60,966 bases of DNA from assembly GCA_036509255.1 (NCBI GenBank), contig DATCFY010000084.1:1-60966 (forward strand). The letters run 5' to 3'. The translations under genes were made by a program, and so were the position numbers. Below are positions 17,147 to 25,147 of this stretch, one piece after another. How positions within the stretch are numbered: the first letter of the stretch is position 1; every line of letters starts with the position of its first letter. The notes below the pieces were generated by a model. It was not told where the DNA came from, ran no database searches, and was given only the letters and a program-made list of their open reading frames with translations. The DNA is from RYN-230 sp036509255 (lineage in GTDB: Bacteria > Actinomycetota > Actinomycetes > Streptosporangiales > Streptosporangiaceae).

Positions 17147-18463
17147 TTAGACGGTGGTACGACCCCGGCGGGTCAGCGCGTCCACAGTAACCGCTGCGAC
17201 CAGCACCAACGCCGTCCACATGAGCTGGGCGGAGGCGGTCAGGCCGAGCAGCTGAAGGCCGTTGTAGATCACGCCGACGACCAGGCCGCCGAGCACGGCA
17301 TCCATCATCTTGCCGCGCCCGCCGAACAGGCTGGTCCCGCCGATAACCGCGGCGGCCACCGCATTCAGCACGTTCTGGCCGCCGTTGACGCCACTGGAAA
17401 TGGAGCCAAGGTAGGAGGAGTAGATGATCCCGGTGATCCCGGCGGTCATGCTGCACAGCGCAAAGGCCGCGACGCGGATCCGGTTGGTATTGACGCCGGC
17501 CCGCCTGGCCGCCTCGGCGTTACCGCCGATCGCGTAGATGTAGCGGCCGAACCGGGTCCGGCCGAGCAGGACGGTATAGATCACCAGGACCCCCAGCACG
17601 ACCAGGACCACGTAGGGCAGTCCGCGCACCGCGAGCAGGGTATGGCTGCGGTTGGTGTTGCCGACCAGGACGACCACCACCCCGGCGATGGCCATCACGG
17701 CGATCTTCAGCAGGGTGATGCTGACCGGGGGAGCGACAAGGCCGCCAACGCGCCGGCGACGGTCCCGCAAGAACATCATCAGGCCGGCCAGCGCGACGAT
17801 GGCGATCATCACGATCCAGCTGGCTGCGGGGCTCAGGCTGCCGGCCTCGATGTCGTTGATCACGTTGCTGTTCAGGTTGATCACCCCGCCGAGTCCGATC
17901 TTCCCGGTGGCGCTGATCAGGTACAGCAGCAGGCCCGACAGGCCGAGGAAGCCGGCCAGCGAGACCACGAACGAGGGCAATCGGAGCCGGGTGATGATGA
18001 ACCCCTGGACCGCCCCGTAGGCCGCGGTGGCCACCAGGCAGGCCAGGATCGCCACCCACCAGGGATAGCCCTTGGCTAGCAGGAACAGGGCGACGACCGC
18101 ACCGCAGGCGGCGGTGAAGCCGGCCGCCAGGTCGATCTCGCCGAGCAGCAGCACGAACACCTCGGCCATGCCCAGCGTGATGATGAACGCGGCCTGCGTC
18201 ATCAGGTTGACCAGGTTGCCCGCGGACAGGAAAAGGGAGCTCTTGAGCTGGAAGATCAGCACGATGACAACCAGGCCGATGATGACAGGGAGTGCGCCGC
18301 TCTCCCCGCTGCGCACGCGCCTGAGCAAGATCCGCGTGTACTCGCCGACCGAGCCGGCGACCAGCTCAGCTGACGCTCCGGCGGCCGCCAGGTCTTCCGG
18401 GCTGGCGGACGAGCCCTCGGTGCTGACCGCGCCCTGCTCTGATTCTGAATTCGTGGATGTCAT
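17147..18463 (-). CDS. xylH: Xylose/ribose-type ABC importer permease
   Basis: 438 residues. A disordered N-terminus (SEQGAVSTEGSSASPEDLAA) precedes ten or more TM segments of the XylH/RbsC (BPD_transp_2) family: FLSAGNLVNLMTQAAFIITL, VFVLLLGEIDLAAGFTAACG (the conserved GEIDLS-like motif), GFIITRLRLPSFVVSLAGFL, and the cytoplasmic loop YAIGGNAEAARRAGVNTNRI that docks with the ATPase. It starts three bases after the ATPase stop codon. It carries a monosaccharide across the membrane with the ATPase and lipoprotein upstream. The gene symbol is by family similarity; the sugar is not proven. Confidence 0.88.
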   Translation of the reverse strand: MTSTNSESEQGAVSTEGSSASPEDLAAAGASAELVAGSVGEYTRILLRRVRSGESGALPVIIGLVVIVLIFQLKSSLFLSAGNLVNLMTQAAFIITLGMAEVFVLLLGEIDLAAGFTAACGAVVALFLLAKGYPWWVAILACLVATAAYGAVQGFIITRLRLPSFVVSLAGFLGLSGLLLYLISATGKIGLGGVINLNSNVINDIEAGSLSPAASWIVMIAIVALAGLMMFLRDRRRRVGGLVAPPVSITLLKIAVMAIAGVVVVLVGNTNRSHTLLAVRGLPYVVLVVLGVLVIYTVLLGRTRFGRYIYAIGGNAEAARRAGVNTNRIRVAAFALCSMTAGITGIIYSSYLGSISSGVNGGQNVLNAVAAAVIGGTSLFGGRGKMMDAVLGGLVVGVIYNGLQLLGLTASAQLMWTALVLVAAVTVDALTRRGRTTV

Positions 18464-18465
18464 GG

Positions 18466-19257
18466 TCAGCCCTCCGGGCCGCTGTCAGGGATGCGGGCTC
18501 CGTTGTCCGCCCTGCGGGTCCGGTGCGAGGCGCCGGTGGTCATCAGATCCACAGCGGACGCGGTGTCGTACTCGGCCAGGGGCCCGGTCGAGACCAGACC
18601 TCCCAGATACAGGACGGCGAGCCGGTCCGCGACCTGGAACACATCGGTCAGGTTATGCGAGATCACGAGGACGGCGATGCCGCGCTTGGCCAGGCGGCCG
18701 ATCAGGTCAAGCACCAGTGCGGTCTGGGAAACACCCAGCGCCGCCGTGGGCTCGTCCATGATCACAAGCTTGGCGTCCAGCATGACAGCCTTGGCCACCG
18801 CGACCGCCTGCCGCTGCCCACCGGACAGTGATCCGACCGGCTGGCGGATATTGCGTACCGTGGTGACCCGCAGGTCGCTTAGGGTCTGCTTGGCCGTGGT
18901 CTCCATCGAGACCTCGTCCAGCAGGAGGTGCCGGCGAACCTCGTGGCCCAGCAGCATGTTCTCGACAATGTCGAGATTGTCACAGAGGGCGAGGTCCTGG
19001 TACACGGTGGCGATCCCGGCGTCGGTGGCGTCGCGCGGCGTGCGGAAGTGCGCCCGCTTGCCCTGCCAGAGGATTTCCCCGTGCGACGGCTCCCAGATTC
19101 CCGAGATGGTCTTGATGAGTGTTGATTTGCCGGCCCCGTTGTCGCCGACCAGGGCAGTTACCTGCCCGGCCGGGATATCGAGGTCGATCCCGCTGAGCGC
19201 CTGCACCGGGCCGAAGTTCTTCCCGATGCCGCGCAGCTGCAATAGCGGCCCGTCCAT
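18466..19257 (-). CDS. Sugar ABC importer ATPase (single-domain XylG-like)
   Basis: 263 residues. Walker A GDNGAGKST, Q-loop TVYQDLALCDNLDI, signature LSGGQRQ, Walker B KLVIMDEPTAALG and switch His in VISHNLTDVF are all present. It has only one ABC domain, unlike the two-domain RbsA/XylG of enterobacteria. ATG at 19257 is preferred because GAGGGAAC lies eight or nine bases upstream and conserved sequence (LLQLRGIGKNFGPVQALSGI) begins there; a GTG at 19338 would add 27 unconserved residues. Its core is strikingly like the ABC domain of the kinase fusion at 21560 (shared QDLALCDNLDI). Confidence 0.92.
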   Translation of the reverse strand: MDGPLLQLRGIGKNFGPVQALSGIDLDIPAGQVTALVGDNGAGKSTLIKTISGIWEPSHGEILWQGKRAHFRTPRDATDAGIATVYQDLALCDNLDIVENMLLGHEVRRHLLLDEVSMETTAKQTLSDLRVTTVRNIRQPVGSLSGGQRQAVAVAKAVMLDAKLVIMDEPTAALGVSQTALVLDLIGRLAKRGIAVLVISHNLTDVFQVADRLAVLYLGGLVSTGPLAEYDTASAVDLMTTGASHRTRRADNGARIPDSGPEG

Positions 19258-19374
19258 GGTGGCAGTTCCCTCACTCGTGCCGGACGAAGCCCGGCCCGCA
19301 GGCGCGGGCCGGGCTCCGTCTTCGTAGCTACCTGTCACTGCTGGTGCCCAGGCAGGTTCTCTGGCCCCACGTCG

Positions 19375-20592
19375 TCAGCCAGTAATTCCAGCGGACTTGC
19401 ACGCCGCGGCGTACTTGCCCGCGCACAGCTGGGAGGCCGGAACGAACTTGTCCGCGATGACGGTCGAGTTCATGTTGCTCGTGGTCACCCAGGTCGGAGG
19501 CAGAAGCACGGACTTCACGGCCACCTTGGCCTGCGTGTCCTCGGTGGTGCCGTTGACCAGGCTCGCCGGCGGGGTAACCCCGGCGCGGGTGTACATGGCC
19601 AGCGCGGCGGCCGCCTCGGCCTCCAGGTAGATGGGCTTGTACACGGTCCCGCACTGGTAGCCGGTGAGGATGTTCTGCAGCCCGGTCAGCGTGGCGTCTT
19701 GGCCTGTGGTCGGGAAGGTCTTGGCCTTGATGCCCTGGTTCTGCAGGTAGTGGATGATCGGCGCGCCGTTCTCGTCGTTCGGGATGAGTGCGGCGTTGAT
19801 GTTCTTGTGTGCGGTGTACTGCTGCTGGAACTCGCTCAGCGCGGTCGGCGGGTCCCAGGTGCCGGCCGGGTTGCTGACGTCCTTCCAGCCCGAGCTGAAC
19901 TTGGGCGCGAGCACCCCGTCGTAACCCTGGGCGAACAGGGTCGCGTTGTTGTCGGTCGGCGCGCCCTTCATGACGATGACCTGCGGCGTCTTCACGCCCC
20001 AGGCGGCGGCACAGGTGATCAGGCCCTGGCCCATCAGCTTGCCGACGTTGACGTTGTTGAAGCTGACGTAGTACTTGCGGTTGCCGCCGAGGACCAGCCG
20101 GTCGTAGTCGATGACCGCCACACCGTGCGCCTTGGCGTAGGTCTCGATGTGCGCGCCGACACCGGAGTCGAGGGCGTCCACGACCAGCACGCTGGCGCCC
20201 TTGGTGATGGCCGTCTGAGCGTCGCTGAACTGCGTCGCGTCGCTGCCCAGGGCGTTCTGCACGCTGTACTGCGACGAGGTGAGCCCGGCCTTCTGGAACG
20301 ATTCCTTCAGGTAGGGCGCATCGAACTCCACGTACCGGGTGGACGACACCGTGTCCGGCAGGATCACCGCGATGTTGCCCTTGCCCTTGGCGGCCAGGGG
20401 CTTGAGTGTGGCCATGGCCGAGAAGGAGTTGTTGATCTGATTGAGGGAGAGCTGCGGCACGGCCGCGCCGGAGCTGCTGCTGCTGCTGCTTCCGGAGGCA
20501 CCGGAGGGTGAGCTGCTGCCGCAGGCGGCGACGACGAGGGCCGCGCTGCCGGCCACGGCCGTCAGCGCGACTTTCTTGGTAACTGAATGCAA
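19375..20592 (-). CDS. Sugar-binding lipoprotein of the ABC importer
   Basis: 405 residues, XylF-like periplasmic-binding fold anchored outside the membrane. A TTG start at 20592 is supported by GAGGTGG five bases upstream and yields a proper lipoprotein signal: HSVTKKVALTAVAGSAALVV then lipobox VAAC, followed by a Ser/Gly linker. Ligand-binding core pieces include NIAVILPDTVSSTRYVEFDA, GASVLVVDALDSG and GVAVIDYDRLVLGG. The C-terminus ends CAGKYAAACKSAGITG. It delivers a monosaccharide to the permease. The 258-base leader upstream holds phased repeats that may bind the neighbouring response regulator. Confidence 0.92.
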   Translation of the reverse strand: MHSVTKKVALTAVAGSAALVVAACGSSSPSGASGSSSSSSSGAAVPQLSLNQINNSFSAMATLKPLAAKGKGNIAVILPDTVSSTRYVEFDAPYLKESFQKAGLTSSQYSVQNALGSDATQFSDAQTAITKGASVLVVDALDSGVGAHIETYAKAHGVAVIDYDRLVLGGNRKYYVSFNNVNVGKLMGQGLITCAAAWGVKTPQVIVMKGAPTDNNATLFAQGYDGVLAPKFSSGWKDVSNPAGTWDPPTALSEFQQQYTAHKNINAALIPNDENGAPIIHYLQNQGIKAKTFPTTGQDATLTGLQNILTGYQCGTVYKPIYLEAEAAAALAMYTRAGVTPPASLVNGTTEDTQAKVAVKSVLLPPTWVTTSNMNSTVIADKFVPASQLCAGKYAAACKSAGITG

Positions 20593-20699
20593 AGGAACCA
20601 CCTCGCTGTGGGCGGGGACATGTCGGGACGTGTGGCCCGGCGACTCGCCTCGGTCGCCGCACGTCCCCATCTATCTGGGGAAACAGTAGGACGACGAGG

Positions 20700-20730
20700 G
20701 TAAACAGAGGCGTAAACATCCCTGTAACGT
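20700..20730. promoter_or_regulatory. Triple direct repeat with 12-bp period, candidate response-regulator site
   Basis: GTAAACA at 20700 and again at 20712, with GTAACGT at 20724: three related heptamers exactly 12 bases apart. Tandem direct repeats at about one helical turn are the usual layout for OmpR/PhoB-type regulators. They lie 108-138 bases upstream of the sugar-binding lipoprotein and just beyond the response-regulator gene. Confidence 0.5.
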
Positions 20731-20749
20731 CATGAAAAAACTGTTAATA

Positions 20750-20787
20750 ACATTCGAGGGTAATATATGGTTATCGCTCACATTCGA
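20750..20787. promoter_or_regulatory. ACATTCGA pair spaced 30 bp, in an AT-rich promoter patch
   Basis: ACATTCGA occurs at 20750 and 20780, 30 bases apart, roughly three helical turns, around an AT-rich stretch (TAATATATGG). On the minus strand TATATT could serve as a -10 for the importer genes, but no convincing -35 is seen. A second regulator or an upstream site of the same regulator is possible. Confidence 0.35.
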
Positions 20788-20850
20788 ATCTGTGTCCGGT
20801 GTGAGATTGGCCCGAGACCGGGCTGAGACCGGCATGGTCTAGCGCTGACC

Positions 20851-21558
20851 TCATTCCGCGGCGATCCGGTAGCCAGCCCGCGGCTGGGTGAGGATCACCG
20901 GATCACTGCCGTCCGTTTCGAGCTTGGCCCGCAGCCGCCGGATGTAGACCCGCACGTACTCGGTCTCGGTCTCGTAACCGCGGCCCCAGACCCGGCGCAG
21001 CAGGTGCGCGTGGGTGAGCAGCTTGCCGCGGTTAATGGCCAGCTCGCGCAGCAGCGCGAACTCCGTCGGGGTGAGATGAACCGGCATCCCGTCCCGGCGG
21101 ACCTGCTGGCTGGCCAGATCGATCTCCACCTGACCGATGGTGATCACCGGCGGGACGCTCTGCGGGGCGGTGTCGGCCGGGCGGGTGCGGCGGAGCGTCG
21201 CGGTGATCCGGGCCAGCAGTTCCTCGATGCTGAACGGCTTGGTCAGGTAGTCGTCCGCCCCCATGTTGAGCGCGGTGACCTTGTCGCGTTCGCCGCCCCG
21301 GGCGGAGACCACGATGATGGCGACCGAGGAGCGCTCCCTGATCAGCTGGCACAGCTCGAACCCGTCGATCTCGGGGAGCATGAGGTCGAGGAGCACGATG
21401 TCGGGGTCCTCGGTCTCCAGCAGGTTGAGCGCGCGCAGCCCGTCCCCGGAGACGACGGTGTCGAACCCCCGCACCGACAGGTTGGACCGGATCAAGTCCA
21501 CGATGTTCGGGTCGTCCTCGACCACTAGGGCCCGGGTGGTCCCGGTCTGCTTGAGCAT
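20851..21558 (-). CDS. OmpR/PhoB-family response regulator
   Basis: 235 residues. Receiver domain: acidic pair VVEDD, phospho-acceptor Asp in DIVLLDLMLPEIDG, switch Ser in IIVVSARGG, and Lys in YLTKPFS. A linker leads to the winged-helix DNA-binding domain (IDLASQQVRRDGMPVHLTPT, FALLRELAINRGKLLTHAHL, EYVRVYIRRLRAKLE). ATG at 21558 is one base after the fusion-kinase stop codon, so the two are cotranslated. It should receive phosphate from His653 of that kinase and act on the sugar-importer promoter about 120 bases downstream, a role inferred from position. Confidence 0.93.
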   Translation of the reverse strand: MLKQTGTTRALVVEDDPNIVDLIRSNLSVRGFDTVVSGDGLRALNLLETEDPDIVLLDLMLPEIDGFELCQLIRERSSVAIIVVSARGGERDKVTALNMGADDYLTKPFSIEELLARITATLRRTRPADTAPQSVPPVITIGQVEIDLASQQVRRDGMPVHLTPTEFALLRELAINRGKLLTHAHLLRRVWGRGYETETEYVRVYIRRLRAKLETDGSDPVILTQPRAGYRIAAE

Positions 21559-21559
21559 C

Positions 21560-24244
21560 TCAGCCAGCCCCCCTCGCGGGTACCGGCACGGTCCCGCTGG
21601 CCGTGCCGGTGTCCTCGGTGCCGTCGGCGGCCGGGGCGTCGGCGGCCGGGTGCTCGGGGTTTTCCACCGGCAGGCAGATCCGGAAACAGGTGCCCCGGCC
21701 TGGCTGGACCAGTTCCATCTGGCCGCCGTGGGCCTCGACGATGCCGCGGGCGATGGACAGCCCCAGGCCGGATCCCGAACTGGGAGAGCGATGGCGGCGC
21801 ATCGGCTCGAATGGTGTCTGCGCGACGTCCGCGGGCATCCCGGGTCCGTTATCGGCCACGTTCACCACGACTGTATCCGGGCCATCGAGGCTCGCGGTGA
21901 TCGTGACCCGGGTACCCGGCGGGTTGTGGCCGACGGCGTTGCTCAGCAGGTTCACGAAGACCTGCTCCAGGCGGTCATGGTCGGCCCAGATGGCGGGCAG
22001 GTCGGCCGCGCACCGCACGCCGACCAGTAGCGCCCCCGAAGGCGGCAGGCAGGCGATCGCGGCGTCGAGGACCAGGGGAATGTCGCACCAGTCCCGCTGC
22101 AGCTGGAGGATGCCGGACTCGATCGCGGAGAAGCGCAGCAGGTCGTCCACGAGACGGCCGAGCCGGGACGACTCGGCCGCGATCCGCGTCAGGAACCGCT
22201 GCTCGGATTCCTCATCCCAGGTCACGTCGGTCTGAAGGAGGCTGGAGGCGTACCCCTTGATCGCGGTGAGCGGGGTACGGAGCTCATGACTGAGCCGGGA
22301 TAGGAAGCCCCGCTGCAGCTCCCGGGACCGGCGCAGCGCGGCGGTCTCCTGGTTGGCGAACCACGCCTCCTCCCGCTCCAGCGCCAGCCGCAGCGAGTGG
22401 GCGGCGTCTTCGAGGAGGGCCGCGGAGTCCGCGGGCAGCGGCCCGTCGTGCCAGCGGGCGACCAGCGCGGCCTCGCCCTCGGGGGCCGGGAAGGCCACCG
22501 ACAGCAGGCAGTCATCGCCGTCGCGGCTGGGCTGTGCGGCCACATCCTGGCCGGCCCGGGCGAGGGCTGCCGCGGCTGCCTGCAGGACGGCCGGGCTGGC
22601 GGCCGCCGGCGGGCCCTCCGGCGGCTCACTGCGGGCGGAACCCGGGTCTGCCGGGCGGGCATCCGGGTCTGCCGGGCTGGCACCCGGGTCTACCGGGCTG
22701 GCGGCCGCCCGGCAGGTGAGCGGCCCGTCGGGTCGCTGGTCCAGCAGCGCCACCTCGTCGGCCTCCAGCCCGCGGCGGAGCAGCTGGAGCGCGATGCGCA
22801 GCCCATCGGCGACCGGGATGGGGCCGGCCAGGGTCTCGAGCATCTCCCGGATCGTCTCCAGGACCCGGTTGCGGGAAGTGACCTCGTCCAGCAGCCGGTC
22901 CCGTTCGATAGCGCTGGCCGCGTACCCGGCATACAGGGTGGCCAGGTCGAGGTCGTCGCGCTGCGGCTTGCCCGCCGTGGCGCGGAAGACGGTGATGACG
23001 CCGAGGATCCCGCCCGGGCCCATGACCGGAACCGACCAGGAACTCGCGACCTTCGCCGACCTGGCCAGCTCGGCGAACGCGGTCCAGGCCGCCCCGACCT
23101 GAACGTCTTCCTCGATGATGGGGCATTGCGCGCTGGCGGCCAGGCCCACGGGACCGCCCGCCGGGCCCAGTGGCAGCTTGGACCAGGCAGACAGCAGCGG
23201 GGGTGCCAGGCCCAGCGATGCCGCGCACACCAAGCCGGAGTCCGCCTGCAGATGGATGCATAGCCGCTCGCTGCCCAGCGCGGCACCCAGCGCGGAGAGG
23301 ATCAGGGACAGGCTGGACGACGGGTCCGCCGACACGAGCCGGTCGGTGAGGCCGTGCAGCCGGGTCAGCTGGCGCCGGGCGGACGCGTCCACCTCCTGGC
23401 CGGACAGCAGGGCCACGACGTCACCCGGATGCACCTTGCTCGGCGCGACCTCGGCGACGAGCCGGCCGTGCCGGAGCACCGCGATCCGGTCGGCCAGCCG
23501 GAACATCTGGCTGATGTCGTGGCACGCCAGCAGGACCGTGGTGCCCTGCGCACGGACCCGCGCGATCAGGTCTTCCACCAGGGCCGATTCCTGCACGCCC
23601 AACGAGGCCGTCGGCTCGTCGAGGAGCAGCAGCCGCGGCCGGTGCGCCATGGCCCGGGCCACCGCGACCAGCTGACGCTGGCCGCCGGACAGGGACCGGA
23701 CCGAGCGTTCCGGGTCATGCAGCGGCACACCCAGCTGCTCGAGAAGGGCCCCGGCGTCGCTGCGCATCCGCATGCTGAACAGCAGCTGGCGCCGGCGCTC
23801 GCGGCCGAGCATCACGTTGGAGGCGATGTCCAGGTTGTCGCAGAGGGCCAGGTCCTGCCAGACCACCGAGATGCCCTGGCGCTTGGCGCCCTGCGGGTCC
23901 GCCGGGACCGGCCGGCCCTCCAGCGCGATCACGCCCGAAGTCGGGGTGATATCCCCGGCGATGCACCGGATCAGGGTGCTCTTGCCCGCCCCGTTCTCAC
24001 CAGCCAGCGCGACCAGCTCACCTGCCCGCACCGTGAGATCCACCCCGTCCAGGGCGGTCAGCGGGCCGAAACGGACCCGGAGCCCGGACACGGCGAGCTG
24101 CACGGGCGCCCGCGATGCCGGGGACCGCGGCCCCGGCGCTAGCGGGGCTGGCGCTGGCTGCACGGGCTCACCGGAGGGCGGCGGGGGACGCTCATATGTC
24201 CCATTCTCGCCGGCATCGTGGCTGCTCACTACCTCTCGGGGCAT
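21560..24244 (-). CDS. Sugar-ABC ATPase fused to GAF-like regions and a histidine kinase
   Basis: 894 residues in one open frame. Residues 48-280 are a complete ABC ATPase of sugar-importer type: Walker A GENGAGKST (82-90), Q-loop Gln130 in VVWQDLALCDNLDI, signature LSGGQRQ (185-191), Walker B LLLLDEP (205-211), switch His242. Residues about 295-450 and 460-620 look like two GAF-type sensory regions, the second interrupted by PADP-type repeats (515-535). Residues 625-712 are HisKA with His653 in SRLSHELRTPLTAIKGY; 720-860 are HATPase_c with N-box VFVNLLSNAVGHN, DNGPGMP and GSGLGLSIARG. There is no TM segment, so the protein must reach the membrane by docking, plausibly on the importer permease through its ABC domain. 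It is followed one base later by the response regulator. Every catalytic motif of both enzymes is intact. I know of no described function for this architecture. Confidence 0.9.
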   Translation of the reverse strand: MPREVVSSHDAGENGTYERPPPPSGEPVQPAPAPLAPGPRSPASRAPVQLAVSGLRVRFGPLTALDGVDLTVRAGELVALAGENGAGKSTLIRCIAGDITPTSGVIALEGRPVPADPQGAKRQGISVVWQDLALCDNLDIASNVMLGRERRRQLLFSMRMRSDAGALLEQLGVPLHDPERSVRSLSGGQRQLVAVARAMAHRPRLLLLDEPTASLGVQESALVEDLIARVRAQGTTVLLACHDISQMFRLADRIAVLRHGRLVAEVAPSKVHPGDVVALLSGQEVDASARRQLTRLHGLTDRLVSADPSSSLSLILSALGAALGSERLCIHLQADSGLVCAASLGLAPPLLSAWSKLPLGPAGGPVGLAASAQCPIIEEDVQVGAAWTAFAELARSAKVASSWSVPVMGPGGILGVITVFRATAGKPQRDDLDLATLYAGYAASAIERDRLLDEVTSRNRVLETIREMLETLAGPIPVADGLRIALQLLRRGLEADEVALLDQRPDGPLTCRAAASPVDPGASPADPDARPADPGSARSEPPEGPPAAASPAVLQAAAAALARAGQDVAAQPSRDGDDCLLSVAFPAPEGEAALVARWHDGPLPADSAALLEDAAHSLRLALEREEAWFANQETAALRRSRELQRGFLSRLSHELRTPLTAIKGYASSLLQTDVTWDEESEQRFLTRIAAESSRLGRLVDDLLRFSAIESGILQLQRDWCDIPLVLDAAIACLPPSGALLVGVRCAADLPAIWADHDRLEQVFVNLLSNAVGHNPPGTRVTITASLDGPDTVVVNVADNGPGMPADVAQTPFEPMRRHRSPSSGSGLGLSIARGIVEAHGGQMELVQPGRGTCFRICLPVENPEHPAADAPAADGTEDTGTASGTVPVPARGAG

Positions 24245-24261
24245 CCCGGGCGTAACGCGGC

Positions 24262-24293
24262 TTGACTCCGTACCTGACTACGGCTGTTAGCTT
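24262..24293 (+). promoter_or_regulatory. MerR-type promoter/operator with long spacer
   Basis: TTGACT at 24262-24267 and TAGCTT at 24288-24293 are separated by 20 bases, the over-long spacing typical of MerR-regulated promoters. A dyad CCGTA-CCTGAC-TACGG sits in the spacer, close to classical mer operators. The expected transcription start falls at or near the merR ATG (24300), so that mRNA is probably leaderless. The same 55-base gap must also hold the promoter of the divergent kinase fusion. Confidence 0.7.
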
Positions 24294-24299
24294 GCGGCC

Positions 24300-24743
24300 A
24301 TGGCTGGGTTGACGATCGGGAAATTCGCCGAATCCGAAGGAGTCGGCGTCGAGACCGTGCGGTTCTACCAGCGGCGCGGCCTGCTGTCCCGGCCCCCGCC
24401 GGGCAGGTCCGGATTCCGCGAGTACAGCGACGACGACCGGTGGCGGCTGGCGTTCATCCGCCGGGCCCGGCGGCTCGGCTTCACGCTGGCCGAGATCAGC
24501 GACCTGCTCGGCCCCGCCGAGGCCCGGTCCACCGGCGAGATTGTCCGGGCCGCCGAGGCGAAGCTCGGGGCCATCGCGGACCAGCTCGGCGAGCTCGCCC
24601 GGCTGCAGTGCCGGCTGCGGCGCCTGGTCCAGGTCTGCGCGCACGGCAGCAGCGACGATTGCCTGGCCCTGCAGCTGGGCGACGGCCAGCCGGGGGACGG
24701 GGAGCTCGGCGGCGGGCACGACCAGCTCCCCACCAGCGCCTGA
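24300..24743 (+). CDS. MerR-family metalloregulator, CueR-like
   Basis: 147 residues. The winged HTH is TIGKFAESEGVGVETVRFYQ with RRGLLSRP, then the dimerisation helix. The metal-binding loop is C113-AHGSSDD-C121, with the same C-x7-C spacing as CueR, and a Ser (residue 77, ARSTGE) stands where CueR has Ser77 and ZntR or MerR has Cys. This pattern favours Cu(I)/Ag(I)/Au(I) over Zn(II) or Hg(II). A further Cys104 is present. The Gly/Asp-rich tail is unusual. It precedes a thioredoxin gene by 27 bases and probably activates it and itself from the long-spacer promoter. The metal is inferred from residues only. Confidence 0.85.
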   Translation: MAGLTIGKFAESEGVGVETVRFYQRRGLLSRPPPGRSGFREYSDDDRWRLAFIRRARRLGFTLAEISDLLGPAEARSTGEIVRAAEAKLGAIADQLGELARLQCRLRRLVQVCAHGSSDDCLALQLGDGQPGDGELGGGHDQLPTSA

Positions 24744-24770
24744 CGGGCGCGATGCGAAAGGAAGGCCGCC

Positions 24771-25094
24771 GTGACCATGGTCCGGGCCGTGACCGACGAC
24801 AGCTTCGAGGCCGAGGTGCTGGGCAGCGCGAAGCCGGTGATCGTGGAGTACTGGGCGCAGTGGTGCGGCCCCTGCCGCCAGCTGGGCCCGGTGCTCGAGG
24901 CCATCGCTGCCGAGCACGCGGACGCGATCGACGTGGTGAAGGTCAACGCGGACGAGAACCCGCGGACCACTGCGAGGTACGGCGTCATGCTGGTGCCCAC
25001 AGTCGCCGTGTTCTGCGCGGGTGAGGTGGTCAGGCAGCTCGTCGGGGCCCGGTCCAAGTCGGCGATGCTGCGCGAGGTCGCCGACTTCCTCTGA
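24771..25094 (+). CDS. trxA: Thioredoxin
   Basis: 107 residues, complete single-domain thioredoxin with active site YWAQWCGPCRQLGP, the buried Asp region VKVNADENP, and the cis-Pro in MLVPTVAVF. GTG at 24771 is favoured because AGGAAGG lies five bases upstream; an ATG two codons later is possible. It follows the CueR-like gene by 27 bases on the same strand, so it is likely metal-induced. It reduces protein disulfides in the cytosol. Confidence 0.95.
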   Translation: MTMVRAVTDDSFEAEVLGSAKPVIVEYWAQWCGPCRQLGPVLEAIAAEHADAIDVVKVNADENPRTTARYGVMLVPTVAVFCAGEVVRQLVGARSKSAMLREVADFL

Positions 25095-25147
25095 CGGATG
25101 CCGGCGGCGTCCGGTTCTGCTGGTGCAGCTGGTGAGAATGCTGGCTG

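Noticed and set aside
19328..20719. 463-codon minus-strand frame over the sugar-binding lipoprotein
   Set aside because: It is a shifted frame of that gene, Arg/Gln/Pro-rich and without a signal peptide; the other frame has lipobox and family motifs.
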